Of a stretch of DNA of 64,000 nt, positions 44,544 to 54,876 are shown piece by piece. The first letter of the stretch is position 1; every line of letters starts with the position of its first letter. Origin of the DNA: Chryseobacterium gilvum (GTDB taxonomy: Bacteria; Bacteroidota; Bacteroidia; Flavobacteriales; Weeksellaceae); the NCBI RefSeq assembly GCF_025628965.1, contig NZ_JAOTEN010000005.1, forward strand, positions 62,001 through 126,000. Direction: 5' to 3'. Made by a program: the position numbers and the translations under genes. Below the pieces are notes generated by a model that had not been told where the DNA came from, searched no databases, and worked only from the letters and a program-made list of their open reading frames with translations.

Positions 44544-45206
44544 ATGGCAGGTTTAACAAGTTCTACGATAGGTAGAAAATATGCTATGGCATTGTCGGCT
44601 ATGTTTTTGCTGATCTTTTTGGTGATGCACCTTTCGGTAAACCTTTTATCGGTTTTCGGAGAATCGGCATACAACAATGCTTCGCAATTTATGGGGTATA
44701 ATCCTCTGATTCAGTTTGTAATGCAGCCCGTTTTGATGTTTGCGGTCATTTTCCATTTTGTGATGGGTTTTGTCCTGGAAATTAAAAACAAAAGTGCGCG
44801 TCCTATTGGGTATGATATGAATAAAGGCTCGGCCAATTCTACCTGGATGTCCCGCAATATGCTTATTTCAGGAGCGGTAATACTGGCTTTCCTGTTTTTG
44901 CACATGTATGATTTCTGGTTTCATGAGATGAATTACAAATATATTAATGGTCTTCCGATAGAAGAAACCCGTTTCTGGGGAGATCTTCATAATAAATTTA
45001 ATGACATCTGGAGAGTGGCGCTGTATGTAGTTTCTTTTGTTTTATTGGGATTGCATTTAGGACACGGCTTCCAGTCTTCTTTCCAGTCGGTAGGAGCAAG
45101 ACATCCGAAATATACTCCGGTAATCAAAGCTTTTGGAAACTGGTATTCAATTTTAATTCCGGCAGGATTTATTTTCATTGCTGTTTATCACTTTATAACT
45201 CAATAA
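44544..45206 (+). CDS. sdhC: Succinate dehydrogenase cytochrome b subunit
   Basis: The single membrane anchor of a type B succinate:menaquinone oxidoreductase. The 220-residue protein ([22 protein letters not shown] start) has five hydrophobic helices with His residues in [25 protein letters not shown] and [10 protein letters not shown] that can ligate two haems b. A separate SdhD is absent, as expected for the type B enzyme. It heads the order sdhC-sdhA-DUF2846-sdhB and lies 16 bases before sdhA. Confidence 0.94.
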   Translation: MAGLTSSTIGRKYAMALSAMFLLIFLVMHLSVNLLSVFGESAYNNASQFMGYNPLIQFVMQPVLMFAVIFHFVMGFVLEIKNKSARPIGYDMNKGSANSTWMSRNMLISGAVILAFLFLHMYDFWFHEMNYKYINGLPIEETRFWGDLHNKFNDIWRVALYVVSFVLLGLHLGHGFQSSFQSVGARHPKYTPVIKAFGNWYSILIPAGFIFIAVYHFITQ

Positions 45207-45222
45207 TATCAATCATACGAAT

Positions 45223-47235
45223 ATGAGTAAATTAGATGCAAAAATTCCGGCAGGTCCTTTAAAGGACAAATGGAAAAATCATAAAGACCATATGAACCTT
45301 GTTGCGCCTAACAACCGTGATAAAATTGATATTATTGTGGTAGGTACAGGTTTGGCAGGAGGTTCTGCTGCAGCTACTTTAGCAGAGCAGGGATATAATG
45401 TAAAGGCATTCTGTTATCAGGATTCACCAAGAAGAGCGCATTCTATTGCTGCGCAAGGCGGGATTAACGCTGCTAAAAATTATCAGGGTGACGGTGACTC
45501 TACTTATAGATTGTTTTATGATACAATCAAAGGGGGTGACTATAGAGCAAGAGAAGGAAATGTGTATAGACTGGCAGAAGTTTCTGCAGATATTATTGAT
45601 CAGTGTGTTGCGCAGGGAGTTCCATTCGGAAGAGAATATGGCGGTCAGTTAGACAACCGTTCTTTTGGCGGGGTTCAGGTAAAAAGAACTTTTTATGCTA
45701 AGGGACAAACCGGTCAGCAATTATTATTGGGAGCCTATTCTGCAATGAGCCGTCAGATCGGGAAGGGCAGAATTAAAATGTACAACCGTCATGAAATGAT
45801 GGAGCTGGTCATAGTAGACGGAAAAGCACGAGGGATTATTGCAAGAAATCTGGTAACCGGCGAGATTGAAAGACATTCTGCTCACGCGGTAGTCATTGCT
45901 TCCGGAGGATACGGAAATGTATATTTCTTATCCACAAATGCAATGGGTTCAAACGTTTCCGCAGCCTGGAAGATCCATAAAAAAGGAGCGTACTTTGCAA
46001 ACCCTTGTTATGTACAGATTCACCCGACATGTATTCCGGTACACGGAACGCAGCAGTCTAAACTGACTTTGATGTCCGAATCCTTAAGAAACTCAGGAAG
46101 AATCTGGGTTCCTAAGAAAATTGAAGATTCAGTAGCAATCAGAGAAGGAAAATTAAGACCCGAAAATATTAAAGAAGAAGATAGAGATTATTATTTGGAG
46201 AGAAGATATCCGGCGTTTGGGAACCTGGTTCCCAGAGACGTTGCGTCCAGAGCTGCTAAGGAAAGATGCGATGCAGGTTTCGGAATCGAAAATAATGATA
46301 CTCAGGAAGGGGTTTACCTCGATTTCTCTACAGAAATCATGAAAAAAGGTAGAGAAGCCGCTATTGAAAAACATATCAGCAATCCTACAGATCAGCAGCT
46401 GTATGATTTAGGAAAAAGCTGGGTCGAGGAAAAGTATGGTAACTTATTCGTAATGTACGAAAAGATTACTGCAGATGATCCGTATAAAACACCGATGAAA
46501 ATTTATCCGGCAGTTCATTACACAATGGGTGGAGTTTGGGTTGATTATAACCTACAGTCTACGATTCCGGGATGTTTTGTCATTGGGGAAGCCAATTTCT
46601 CAGACCACGGAGCCAACAGATTAGGAGCTTCTGCACTGATGCAGGGTCTTGCAGACGGATATTTCGTACTTCCATATACCATCGCAGATTACCTTTCTGC
46701 AGACATCAGAACGGGTTCTATCCCGACTGCTTCGGCAGACTTTGATGAAGCAGAAAAAGAAATCAGAAGTAAAGTAGATTTCTTCCTGAATAATAAAGGA
46801 TCTCATTCAGTAGATTATTTCCATAAAAAATTAGGACACATCATGTGGAATAAAGTAGGAATGGGAAGAACTCCTGAAGGATTGAGAGAGGCAATCAAAG
46901 AAATTGAAGAAGTAAGAGCAGACTTCTGGAAAAACGTAAAAGTTCCGGGAGATGCTGAAGGAATGAATACTGAGCTTGAAAAAGCTTTCAGAGTAGCAGA
47001 TTTCTTAGAATTGGGTCAATTAATGGCTATTGATGCATTACACAGAAACGAGTCGTGTGGCGGTCATTTCCGTGAAGACCATTCTACTCCGGAAGGCGAA
47101 GCTGAGAGAGACGATATTAATTTCAAATATGTAGGAGCATGGGAATACCAAGGAGGAGACATCAATCAGGAGGTTCTGCATAAGGAAGATCTGATCTATG
47201 AAAACATTGAAGTGAAAACAAGAAGCTATAAATAA
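45223..47235 (+). CDS. sdhA: Succinate dehydrogenase/fumarate reductase flavoprotein subunit
   Basis: SdhA oxidises succinate with covalently bound FAD. The 670-residue protein has the dinucleotide fold [20 protein letters not shown], the flavinylation His in [13 protein letters not shown], the substrate loop around [16 protein letters not shown], and the active-site [11 protein letters not shown]. The C-terminal part includes [18 protein letters not shown]. Length and motifs fit the type B (epsilon-proteobacterial/Bacteroidetes) flavoprotein. It is followed after 5 bases by the DUF2846-like gene. Confidence 0.97.
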   Translation: MSKLDAKIPAGPLKDKWKNHKDHMNLVAPNNRDKIDIIVVGTGLAGGSAAATLAEQGYNVKAFCYQDSPRRAHSIAAQGGINAAKNYQGDGDSTYRLFYDTIKGGDYRAREGNVYRLAEVSADIIDQCVAQGVPFGREYGGQLDNRSFGGVQVKRTFYAKGQTGQQLLLGAYSAMSRQIGKGRIKMYNRHEMMELVIVDGKARGIIARNLVTGEIERHSAHAVVIASGGYGNVYFLSTNAMGSNVSAAWKIHKKGAYFANPCYVQIHPTCIPVHGTQQSKLTLMSESLRNSGRIWVPKKIEDSVAIREGKLRPENIKEEDRDYYLERRYPAFGNLVPRDVASRAAKERCDAGFGIENNDTQEGVYLDFSTEIMKKGREAAIEKHISNPTDQQLYDLGKSWVEEKYGNLFVMYEKITADDPYKTPMKIYPAVHYTMGGVWVDYNLQSTIPGCFVIGEANFSDHGANRLGASALMQGLADGYFVLPYTIADYLSADIRTGSIPTASADFDEAEKEIRSKVDFFLNNKGSHSVDYFHKKLGHIMWNKVGMGRTPEGLREAIKEIEEVRADFWKNVKVPGDAEGMNTELEKAFRVADFLELGQLMAIDALHRNESCGGHFREDHSTPEGEAERDDINFKYVGAWEYQGGDINQEVLHKEDLIYENIEVKTRSYK

Positions 47236-47240
47236 CAGTT

Positions 47241-47816
47241 ATGAAGAGTTTAAAAAAAATACTATTATTTGTAGTAGTTCTCTTAGGATTTTCTACTGTT
47301 TTAGCTCAAAAAGTGACCACGCAATCTATTGATAAACCATCAGAGGGAAAATCATTGGTATATATCTTAAAAACCGGAGCGGGTCTTTTAATTAATTTCA
47401 GACTGTATGATGAGGATTTGTTTTTAGGATCAGTTCCAAGCGGCAAGTATCTTGTGTATGAATGCGATCCCGGAAAACATTTGTTTTGGGCAGGTGCAGA
47501 AAACAGAGATTATGTAGAAGCCAATCTTGAACCTAACAGCGTGTATGTTATCAATGCAGAGGGGCAAATGGGCGCTTTTGTGGCTGGAGTTAATCTTAAG
47601 CCTATGAATCCTAACGAATTTAAAGATAAAAAACTTTTTTATCAGGTAATTAAAAATGATACTAAACAGATATATGCAAAGTCAAATGACGATAAATCTG
47701 AAAACATTGCCAAAGCAATGGAAAAGTATCAGGAGTTGAAAACAAAGAACTCAAATAAAATTGCCGTTTTAAATTCAGAAATGAAATTTCAAAATGCAGA
47801 TAAACCAATAAAATAA
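47241..47816 (+). CDS. DUF2846-like secreted protein inside the sdh operon
   Basis: A 191-residue exported protein with a signal peptide (MKSLKKILLFVVVLLGFSTVLAQ). The mature part fits DUF2846: SLVYILKTGAGLLINFRLYDEDLFLGSVPSGKYLVYECDPGKHLFWAGAEN with a beta-sandwich pattern, then a Lys/Asn-rich helical tail. It sits 5 bases after sdhA and 24 bases before sdhB, on the same strand, so it must be in the same transcript. The family has no assigned role, and nothing in it suggests a function in the complex. Confidence 0.8.
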   Translation: MKSLKKILLFVVVLLGFSTVLAQKVTTQSIDKPSEGKSLVYILKTGAGLLINFRLYDEDLFLGSVPSGKYLVYECDPGKHLFWAGAENRDYVEANLEPNSVYVINAEGQMGAFVAGVNLKPMNPNEFKDKKLFYQVIKNDTKQIYAKSNDDKSENIAKAMEKYQELKTKNSNKIAVLNSEMKFQNADKPIK

Positions 47817-47840
47817 TCTCCAACCTATAAATATAACATT

Positions 47841-48608
47841 ATGAGTGCAAAAAAAGGCTTACATCTTACGCTGAAAATTTGGAGACAAAAAAATAATAAA
47901 TCTAAAGGTCAGTTCGAGACTTATAAAATATCAGATGTATCTACAGATTCTTCATTCTTGGAAATGTTAGACATTCTGAACGAAAATTTAATTAACGAAG
48001 GAAAAGAACCCATCGCTTTCGATCACGACTGCCGTGAAGGAATCTGTGGGATGTGTTCTCTTTATATCAATGGTAGAGCGCATGGTCCTGATACCGGGAT
48101 TACAACCTGTCAGTTGCACATGAGAATGTTCAAAGACGGTGAAACGATTGTTATAGAACCTTGGAGAAGCGCTGCTTTTCCTGTAATTAAAGATTTAATT
48201 GTAGACAGAAGCGCATTTGACAGAGTAATGGCTGCGGGAGGATTTATATCTGTAAATACTTCAGGAAATACATTAGATGCCAACGCAATTCCGGTTCCTA
48301 AAGAAGACGCAGACAAAGCAATGGATGCTGCAGCCTGTATCGCTTGCGGAGCTTGTGTCGCTTCTTGTAAAAACGGTTCTGCCATGTTATTTGTAGGAGC
48401 CAAAGTTTCTCAATACGCACTTTTACCTCAAGGTAGAGTAGAGGCCAAGAGAAGAGTTCTGAATATGGTAAAAGCAATGGATGATGAAGGTTTCGGAAAC
48501 TGTTCAAATACCGGAGCTTGTGAAGTAGAATGTCCTAAAGGCATTTCCCTGGAAAACATCGCAAGAATGAATAGAGAGTATATGTCTGCCATGGCAGATA
48601 AGGGATAA
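47841..48608 (+). CDS. sdhB: Succinate dehydrogenase iron-sulfur subunit
   Basis: SdhB passes electrons from FAD to the quinone. The 255-residue protein has the [2Fe-2S] ligands in [19 protein letters not shown] with a further Cys in TTCQLH, and the cluster-binding sets [14 protein letters not shown] and [15 protein letters not shown] for the [4Fe-4S] and [3Fe-4S] centres. It is the last gene of the operon, with a terminator 21 bases past the stop. Confidence 0.96.
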   Translation: MSAKKGLHLTLKIWRQKNNKSKGQFETYKISDVSTDSSFLEMLDILNENLINEGKEPIAFDHDCREGICGMCSLYINGRAHGPDTGITTCQLHMRMFKDGETIVIEPWRSAAFPVIKDLIVDRSAFDRVMAAGGFISVNTSGNTLDANAIPVPKEDADKAMDAAACIACGACVASCKNGSAMLFVGAKVSQYALLPQGRVEAKRRVLNMVKAMDDEGFGNCSNTGACEVECPKGISLENIARMNREYMSAMADKG

Positions 48609-48629
48609 GATCAATCCCATATATAAATT

Positions 48630-48658
48630 ATCGTCTTCCGCAGTGAAGACGATTTTTT
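48630..48658 (+). terminator. Terminator of the sdh operon
   Basis: A 9-bp stem ATCGTCTTC/GAAGACGAT with loop CGCAG, followed by T's. Confidence 0.85.
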
Positions 48659-48786
48659 TAGTTAAATCTTTCATAAAATACTTAGCAATATTGTATTTAG
48701 TATATTGAAAAACTTATTTTTGCTTAATTATTAATTTCAAAATGAAATATAAAATTCAATCATTTCAAAAAAATAATATCACAATA

Positions 48787-50331
48787 ATGATTAAAAAATA
48801 TCTTTTGTTGTTTGTCATTGCAGTATTTGCAATGTCTTGTTCAAAAAAAGTCGAAGTTAAAGGAAAAATCGCAGGCGGTTCTCCATTAGAAAGAGTGGAG
48901 TTTGTAGAGGCTTCAGGGGTCGCTACTTTACCGTTAATCAACGTAGGTGTAGATAAAGAAGGGAATTTCACCGGAAGTTTTGAAGCGCCTAAAAACGGAA
49001 TGTATGTAATCAACTACGCCGGAAAACAAAATTTAATTTTCCTTAAAGGAGGTCAGTCGGTGACGATTTCAGGAAATGCCACTACGTTTCCAAATGAATA
49101 TGTAGTTACCGGCGATGCAAAGAATGACAACGAATTCTTCCAGGCTTGCCAGAAATTCTTAATGACATATGGTCAGAAAGTGAATATGCAGGAACTAGCG
49201 TCCGGAGACGAAAACAAATTCCTTAAAGGGATCCAGAAAATTGAAGCTGATCTTAATAAAAATATCGATGAAAATGTTACCAAACATAATCCCGGTAAAG
49301 AAGTTACAGAGTGGAAAAGAATTGATGCAAGAACCGCAATCCTGAACCTTTTGGCAAACTATGAAATGAGCAAAAGACAAATGTCGGGCAATCCTTCATT
49401 CAAAGTTGGTAAAGCGTTTTCGGATTACGAAAACAAACTTCAGGATAACAAAGAAGAAATGGTAAAAATAAGCCCTTTCTACAGACAATATTTGTTGACT
49501 AAAATGAGCTCCGATTTCCAGAAATATGCAGAAGCCAATAGCAAAGGAAAAACAGATATTACCACTTCAGAATTGTTTAATCAGTATCTGAAAACCAAAA
49601 AAGAAGTGTCCCAGACGACAAAAGATTATCTTTTAGCATTTGTAATGGCTCAGTCAGACATTCATCCGCAAACTCCTGCGGCCACGACAGATAAAATTAA
49701 AAAGATCATTGAAGAAGATATTAAAGATGCCGGGATTAAGGCTGACCTTAAAAAAATGCAGTTTGCCATCAACGGATTTAAAATTGGGGATGATGCTCCT
49801 GCCGCAAACTTAGTAAAGCAAGACGGTGCCGCTTACAACCTTACAGACAATAAAGGAAAACCTTATATGATGGTATTCTACGCATCTTGGAATCCTTATA
49901 TCAATGAAGGGACTATGCCTGTTCTTAAAGAAGTGGTAAATTTTTACAAGTCTAAAATGAATTTCGTATTTGTTAATGTAGATGATACTAAAGATCAGTT
50001 TGTAAAAACCAGCAACTCCATGTTTAAAGGGGTTCCGGGTCAAAATGTTTTTGGTGACGGAGGCCTTAATTCTGATGTTGCTAAAAAATACGGAATCTAT
50101 GCTTTCAAATTACCGAGCTTTATTGTAGTCGATAAAAACGGTAAAATAGCAAGCAGAACATTTGTGAATCTCGGTGATGCAGAATTGATCTCAATCTTAG
50201 ATAAACAGACCGGTCTTTCTGCACCTAAAGTTGCGCCTCAGCAAATGATGCCACAGATGAATATGGATCCTTCAGCTCAGCAGGCGCCTCCAGTTCAGGA
50301 AGCTCCTCAGCAATCGGCTCAGACAAAATAA
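48787..50331 (+). CDS. Thioredoxin-fold lipoprotein lacking the CxxC active site
   Basis: A 514-residue lipoprotein (lipobox AMSC near residue 17). The N-terminal part (about 20-110) resembles the DUF4369 domain that precedes many Bacteroidetes TlpA-like proteins, a helical region follows (about 120-340), and the C-terminal domain has the TlpA/AhpC fold: IGDDAPAANLVKQDG, YMMVFYASWNPYINEGTMPVL and the cis-Pro region LPSFIVVDKNG. Where TlpA has WCxxC, this protein has WNPYI, so it cannot do dithiol chemistry. A Gln/Pro/Met tail ends it. The start at 48787 gives a proper lipoprotein signal; an open frame extends to 48742. Confidence 0.87.
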   Translation: MIKKYLLLFVIAVFAMSCSKKVEVKGKIAGGSPLERVEFVEASGVATLPLINVGVDKEGNFTGSFEAPKNGMYVINYAGKQNLIFLKGGQSVTISGNATTFPNEYVVTGDAKNDNEFFQACQKFLMTYGQKVNMQELASGDENKFLKGIQKIEADLNKNIDENVTKHNPGKEVTEWKRIDARTAILNLLANYEMSKRQMSGNPSFKVGKAFSDYENKLQDNKEEMVKISPFYRQYLLTKMSSDFQKYAEANSKGKTDITTSELFNQYLKTKKEVSQTTKDYLLAFVMAQSDIHPQTPAATTDKIKKIIEEDIKDAGIKADLKKMQFAINGFKIGDDAPAANLVKQDGAAYNLTDNKGKPYMMVFYASWNPYINEGTMPVLKEVVNFYKSKMNFVFVNVDDTKDQFVKTSNSMFKGVPGQNVFGDGGLNSDVAKKYGIYAFKLPSFIVVDKNGKIASRTFVNLGDAELISILDKQTGLSAPKVAPQQMMPQMNMDPSAQQAPPVQEAPQQSAQTK

Positions 50332-50349
50332 TAAAATTTGCACAATAGA

Positions 50350-50381
50350 AAAAAACCTTGTCTACGGATAAGGTTTTTTTT
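50350..50381 (+). terminator. Terminator after the thioredoxin-fold gene
   Basis: A 10-bp stem AAAAAACCTT/AAGGTTTTTT with a 10-base loop, then T's. Confidence 0.8.
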
Positions 50382-50385
50382 ATTG

Positions 50386-50393
50386 TATTTTTG
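50386..50393 (+). promoter_or_regulatory. -7 promoter element (TATTTTTG) for rlmD
   Basis: An exact TAnnTTTG match 89 bases before the ATG at 50483, just past the preceding terminator; a TTG lies at 50358-50360. Confidence 0.5.
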
Positions 50394-50482
50394 CAAAGTG
50401 AAGCCGATAGGTGAATCTGATATAAAAATAGAAATGTACGGAGTTAAAATAGAAAATTAACTTCGTAGTGATAGAAATTAAT

Positions 50483-51889
50483 ATGAAAAAGAAAAAAGAC
50501 GTAATTCTTGAAAATATAAAACTTTTAACGGCAGGTGCAAAAGGAGTAGCGATAGGAAAAACCGAAGATGGAAAAACCGTTTTGATTTCAGGAGCAATAC
50601 CGGGAGATGTGGTAAATGCAAGAGTGAAAAAATCAAAATCAAAATATTTTGAAGCGGAGGTAAAAGAGATTGTTGAAAAATCCCCATTCCGAGTTGAGCC
50701 GAAATGCATTCATTTCGGTGTTTGCGGAGGCTGCAAATGGCAGAATATGGCCTATGAAAAACAGCTGGATTTTAAACAGGAAGAAGTATATAATAATATC
50801 AAAAGAATCGGAGGAGTAGATAATTTTGAAACTGTTCGTATTCTGGGTGCCGAACAGCAGTACTTTTACAGAAATAAAATGGAATTTTCTTTCTCCAATT
50901 CAAGATGGCTGACTCAGTACGAAATCAGCTCTGAAGAAAATTTCGGAAGCAGGGATGCTTTAGGTTTTCATATTCCGGGAATGTGGAGCAAAATTCTTGA
51001 TCTTAAAGAATGTTGGCTGCAGGAAGATCCTTCCAATGCAATCCGCTTGGCGGTAAGAAAATTTGGCGTAGAAAACGGGTTAGATTTCTTTGATGTAAAA
51101 AATCAGGAAGGGTTTTTGAGAACCTTAATGATGAGGCAGAATTCTCAGGGAGAATGGATGGTTTTATTCCAGCTCTACCGAGAAGAGAAAGCAAACCGCA
51201 TACAACTCTTCGATTATCTGCTTGAAAATTTTCCGCAGATCAAAACCTTAGTATATGCCATTAATCCGAAGCAGAATGATTCTATTTATGATCTGAATGT
51301 CAATATATATTACGGGGAAGGGTTTTTAATGGAAGAAATGGATGGGCTGAAATTCAAAATAGGTCCGAAATCATTCTTTCAGACCAATTATAAGCAGGCG
51401 TTGGAATTATACAGAAAAACACTTGAATTTGCAGATTTGAAAGGGGATGAGGTCGTATATGATTTATATACGGGAACCGGAACCATTGCACAATATGTAG
51501 CAAGAAATGCAAAACAGGTGATCGGGATAGAATCTGTACAGGAAGCCATTGATGCCGCGATTGAACACGCCGAACTAAATGGGTTAACCAATACCACATT
51601 CTATTGTGGAGACATGAAAAACGTTTTTAATGATGAATTTCTGGAAAACCACCCGAAAGCCGATGTACTCATCACTGATCCGCCAAGAGACGGGATGCAT
51701 CAGAAAGTGGTAGAACAGATTCTAAAACTTGCTCCGGAAAAAGTAGTATATGTAAGCTGTAATTCTGCTACACAGGCAAGAGACATCGCCTTAATGAAAG
51801 AGCAATATACTTTGGTAAAAATACTTCCGGTAGATATGTTCCCTCAAACGCATCATGTAGAAAATATTGCATTACTTATAAAAAAATAA
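50483..51889 (+). CDS. rlmD: 23S rRNA (uracil-5-)-methyltransferase RlmD-type
   Basis: A radical-free SAM methyltransferase that makes 5-methyluridine in 23S rRNA (U1939 in E. coli). The 468-residue protein has an N-terminal TRAM domain (about 1-60), the [4Fe-4S] ligands in KCIHFGVCGGCKWQ, the SAM site YDLYTGTGTIAQYVA and the catalytic region ITDPPRDGMH with the nucleophilic Cys in VYVSCNSATQARD. It starts at ATG 50483; the open frame goes to 50468 as GTG. RumA versus RumB-type specificity is inferred from the Cys cluster. Confidence 0.93.
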   Translation: MKKKKDVILENIKLLTAGAKGVAIGKTEDGKTVLISGAIPGDVVNARVKKSKSKYFEAEVKEIVEKSPFRVEPKCIHFGVCGGCKWQNMAYEKQLDFKQEEVYNNIKRIGGVDNFETVRILGAEQQYFYRNKMEFSFSNSRWLTQYEISSEENFGSRDALGFHIPGMWSKILDLKECWLQEDPSNAIRLAVRKFGVENGLDFFDVKNQEGFLRTLMMRQNSQGEWMVLFQLYREEKANRIQLFDYLLENFPQIKTLVYAINPKQNDSIYDLNVNIYYGEGFLMEEMDGLKFKIGPKSFFQTNYKQALELYRKTLEFADLKGDEVVYDLYTGTGTIAQYVARNAKQVIGIESVQEAIDAAIEHAELNGLTNTTFYCGDMKNVFNDEFLENHPKADVLITDPPRDGMHQKVVEQILKLAPEKVVYVSCNSATQARDIALMKEQYTLVKILPVDMFPQTHHVENIALLIKK

Positions 51890-51894
51890 TTAAT

Positions 51895-51902
51895 TACATT
51901 TG
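51895..51902 (+). promoter_or_regulatory. -7 promoter element (TACATTTG) for the DUF5117 protease
   Basis: An exact TAnnTTTG match 17 bases before the ATG. Confidence 0.55.
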
Positions 51903-51919
51903 AATATAAATCAAACTTA

Positions 51920-54397
51920 ATGAACATTTTTAAAAACTTTAAAACCGTCTCTTTAATAATTGCTTTATTATTATGTATTCAGCAAACACTTTCCGCGCAG
52001 GAAAAAGGTAAAGACTCTGCAACGGTAAAAACAGACACTGCGAAAGTAAAAAAAGATGATAAAAAGAAAAGCCTGATCAAGCCTTATAAAGAAGTCATTA
52101 CCGATAAGGCTGTTTCTGATCAGGGCGTTTTCACGGTTCACAAAGTAGATGATAAATATTATTTTGAAATTCCGGATAAGATGCTGAAGAAGGAATTTCT
52201 TCTGGTAACAAGGCTTACAAAAGCTGCGGCAGAAATGCGTTCCGGAACTTCCGGATATGCAGGTGATCAGATCGGGCAGCAGGTAATCACTTTTGAAAAG
52301 GGGACCAAAGACAAGATCTTTGTACGTTCAATTTCTTATGTAGATTATGCAAAAGATTCTACATCAGATATGTACAATTCTGTGATCAGAAATAATGTGC
52401 AGCCCATTATTAAAGCCTTTGATGTAAAAGCCTACGGAATTCAGAAAAACTCTTCGGTGATTGAGGTGACCGATATTTTAAATTCAGACAATGAGATTAC
52501 ATCATTTTCGGTTCGTGCAAAAGACGATTATCGAGTGGGCGCTTTTCAGAAAGATATGTCATTTGTCAATTTCGTAAAATCTTTTCCTTCCAATATAGAA
52601 ATCAATACCACCAAAACATTTTCCAGAACAGCCGGGAAACCCAATCCTTTAATTAAAGATGTTCCTAAAATCAGTGGGAATTATACTGTTGAAATCAATT
52701 CCTCATTTGTTCTCTTGCCGGAAAATAAAATGCAGGCACGATACTTTGATCCTCGTGTAGGCTATTTTACAGTAGGGTATACAGATTTTGATCTTGATCC
52801 TCAAGGCGTAAAAAGAATTTCGATTGCCAAAAGATGGCGCCTGGAACCAAAACCTCAGGATCTCGAAAAATACAATAGAGGTGAACTGGTAGATCCTGTA
52901 AAACCTATCGTATTTTATATTGATCCCGCAACACCAAAAAAGTGGGTCCCTTATTTGATTCAGGGAGTCAATGACTGGCAGAAAGCATTTGAGAAAGCAG
53001 GTTTTAAAAATGCAATCTTTGCCAAAGTTCCTGATCCTAAAATAGATACGGAATGGAGCCTTGAAGATGCAAGATTTTCAGCCATTGTGTATAAGCCTTC
53101 CGATGTTCCGAATGCTTCAGGACCATCTATTGCAGATCCCAGAACAGGGGAAATCCTGGAAAGTCATATCAACTGGTACCATAATGTGATGATGCTTCTG
53201 AGAAACTGGTATTTTGTACAGGCCGCTCCCAATGATCCGAGAGCCAGAAACCCTGAGTTTGATGATCAACTGATGGGAGAGCTGATTCGTTTTGTTTCTT
53301 CTCATGAAGTAGGGCATACTTTAGGTCTGAGACATAATTTCGGGTCGAGTTCTACAGTTCCGGTTGAGAAATTAAGAGATAAAAAATGGCTTGAGAAAAA
53401 CGGCCACACTCCTTCCATTATGGATTATGCAAGATTCAATTATGTAGCGCAGCCCGAAGACCATATCGAAGAGTCAGGAATTATGCCGAGAATCGGAGAT
53501 TATGATTATTGGGCAATTGAATGGGGCTACAGAAGATTTAATCAATATAAAACCCCGGAATCTGAAAAAGAATTCCTGAACCAGTGGGTAATTAAAAACC
53601 TGAAAAATGAGAGACTTTGGTTTGGTACAGAATCCAATCCGCTTGATCCAAGATCACAAAGCGAGCAGGTAGGTGATAATGCAATGCTTGCAGGCAACTA
53701 TGGCATAAAAAATCTACAGAGAATCGTAGACAATTTGGAAAAATGGACCCAGAAACCCAATGAAGATTTTAGCAATCTTGAAACCATGTATGATCAGGTA
53801 ACCGGACAGTTCAGAAGATATTTGGGGCATGTCTCAAAATATATCGGCGGACAGATGGAAACTCCGAAAACCGCCGAGCAATCCGGCCCTGTTTATCAAA
53901 TTGTTGCTAAAAAAGATCAGAAAGACGCCATGAAGTTTCTGGATGAGAATATTTTTACCACTCCACAATGGCTATTGAAAAAAGAAATTTTTGAAAAAAC
54001 CGGAAAAACACCCGTGAAAACTGTTGAAGATCTTCAAAATGCAGTATTAGACAGAATTTTAAGCCCAATGGTACTGCAGAATATGTACCAGATGGAAGCG
54101 GTGGACCAGAATTCTTATTCTGTGATTGAATTGTTTTCAGATCTCAATACTGCTATTATGACAAAAGGAGATACAGATATTTACAGAAGAAACCTTCAGA
54201 GAGATTATATCGATAGCCAGATAAAATTAATTGATAGCAAGAGTGATGACAAGTCTGATATTTCTGCGATTGTAAGAGGAAATTTAAATACCATTAAAAA
54301 AGAACTTTCATCAAAATCGAATACTGAAGATCTTGTAAACAAATATCATTATGACGATTTAATCTTCCGTATTGAAAAAGCTTTAGATCCAAAATAA
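51920..54397 (+). CDS. Secreted zinc-dependent metalloprotease (DUF5117/DUF5118 type)
   Basis: An 825-residue exported zinc protease. A signal peptide (ending TLSAQ, about residue 26) precedes a Lys/Asp-rich segment, the DUF5118/DUF5117 region (about 50-430) and the zinc site HEVGHTLGLRH at 462-472, which gives three His ligands and a catalytic Glu. The C-terminal half holds MDYARFNYVAQPEDH and SIMDYARF-type Met-turn elements. Large proteases of this kind are common in Bacteroidetes with unknown substrates. No T9SS domain is present. A DUF6452 gene follows after two bases. Confidence 0.92.
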   Translation: MNIFKNFKTVSLIIALLLCIQQTLSAQEKGKDSATVKTDTAKVKKDDKKKSLIKPYKEVITDKAVSDQGVFTVHKVDDKYYFEIPDKMLKKEFLLVTRLTKAAAEMRSGTSGYAGDQIGQQVITFEKGTKDKIFVRSISYVDYAKDSTSDMYNSVIRNNVQPIIKAFDVKAYGIQKNSSVIEVTDILNSDNEITSFSVRAKDDYRVGAFQKDMSFVNFVKSFPSNIEINTTKTFSRTAGKPNPLIKDVPKISGNYTVEINSSFVLLPENKMQARYFDPRVGYFTVGYTDFDLDPQGVKRISIAKRWRLEPKPQDLEKYNRGELVDPVKPIVFYIDPATPKKWVPYLIQGVNDWQKAFEKAGFKNAIFAKVPDPKIDTEWSLEDARFSAIVYKPSDVPNASGPSIADPRTGEILESHINWYHNVMMLLRNWYFVQAAPNDPRARNPEFDDQLMGELIRFVSSHEVGHTLGLRHNFGSSSTVPVEKLRDKKWLEKNGHTPSIMDYARFNYVAQPEDHIEESGIMPRIGDYDYWAIEWGYRRFNQYKTPESEKEFLNQWVIKNLKNERLWFGTESNPLDPRSQSEQVGDNAMLAGNYGIKNLQRIVDNLEKWTQKPNEDFSNLETMYDQVTGQFRRYLGHVSKYIGGQMETPKTAEQSGPVYQIVAKKDQKDAMKFLDENIFTTPQWLLKKEIFEKTGKTPVKTVEDLQNAVLDRILSPMVLQNMYQMEAVDQNSYSVIELFSDLNTAIMTKGDTDIYRRNLQRDYIDSQIKLIDSKSDDKSDISAIVRGNLNTIKKELSSKSNTEDLVNKYHYDDLIFRIEKALDPK

Positions 54398-54399
54398 TT

Positions 54400-54876
54400 A
54401 TGAAATATTGCCAGTTTTTTATATTCTTTTCTTTATTGATGATGCTCACATCATGCGGCGGAGACAATGATATCTGTGAGAGCGGGGAAGGAACACCCAG
54501 AATGAAGATCAGATTCAGAAACCTTATTGACAATAAGCTCAGAAAAGTAGACACTTTATATGTATATGCAGATTATGGTTCCGGGAAAGTAAGTCTGGGC
54601 AAAAATGCGAATGTAGATTCTATTTTAGTTCCGATACGCGTAGACGATTCCCCTTATACGGATTTGTATTTTAAAACAAGGCTCAATGAGCAGCAATCAA
54701 AAGTAAGGGTAAACTACACCACAAAATCCACCTATGTTTCTCCCGGATGCGGCGTAAAAAAAACGTATGAAAATTTAAATTCACAATTGCTGGAATCGAT
54801 AAGTGTTAAAAAACTGGAATCCGGACAAAATTTTATTGAGAATGAAGACAAGACGAATCTATACCTTCTTTTTTAG
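54400..54876 (+). CDS. DUF6452-family lipoprotein
   Basis: A 158-residue lipoprotein: signal MKYCQFFIFFSLLMMLTSC with Cys at the lipobox, then GGDNDICESGEGTPRMKIRFRN and a beta-rich body with DTLYVYADYG and TTKSTYVSPGCGVKKTYENL. These match DUF6452, a Bacteroidetes family that regularly precedes DUF6048. The role is unknown; probably the outer-membrane periplasmic leaflet. Its 3' end overlaps the next gene by 35 bases. Confidence 0.82.
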   Translation: MKYCQFFIFFSLLMMLTSCGGDNDICESGEGTPRMKIRFRNLIDNKLRKVDTLYVYADYGSGKVSLGKNANVDSILVPIRVDDSPYTDLYFKTRLNEQQSKVRVNYTTKSTYVSPGCGVKKTYENLNSQLLESISVKKLESGQNFIENEDKTNLYLLF

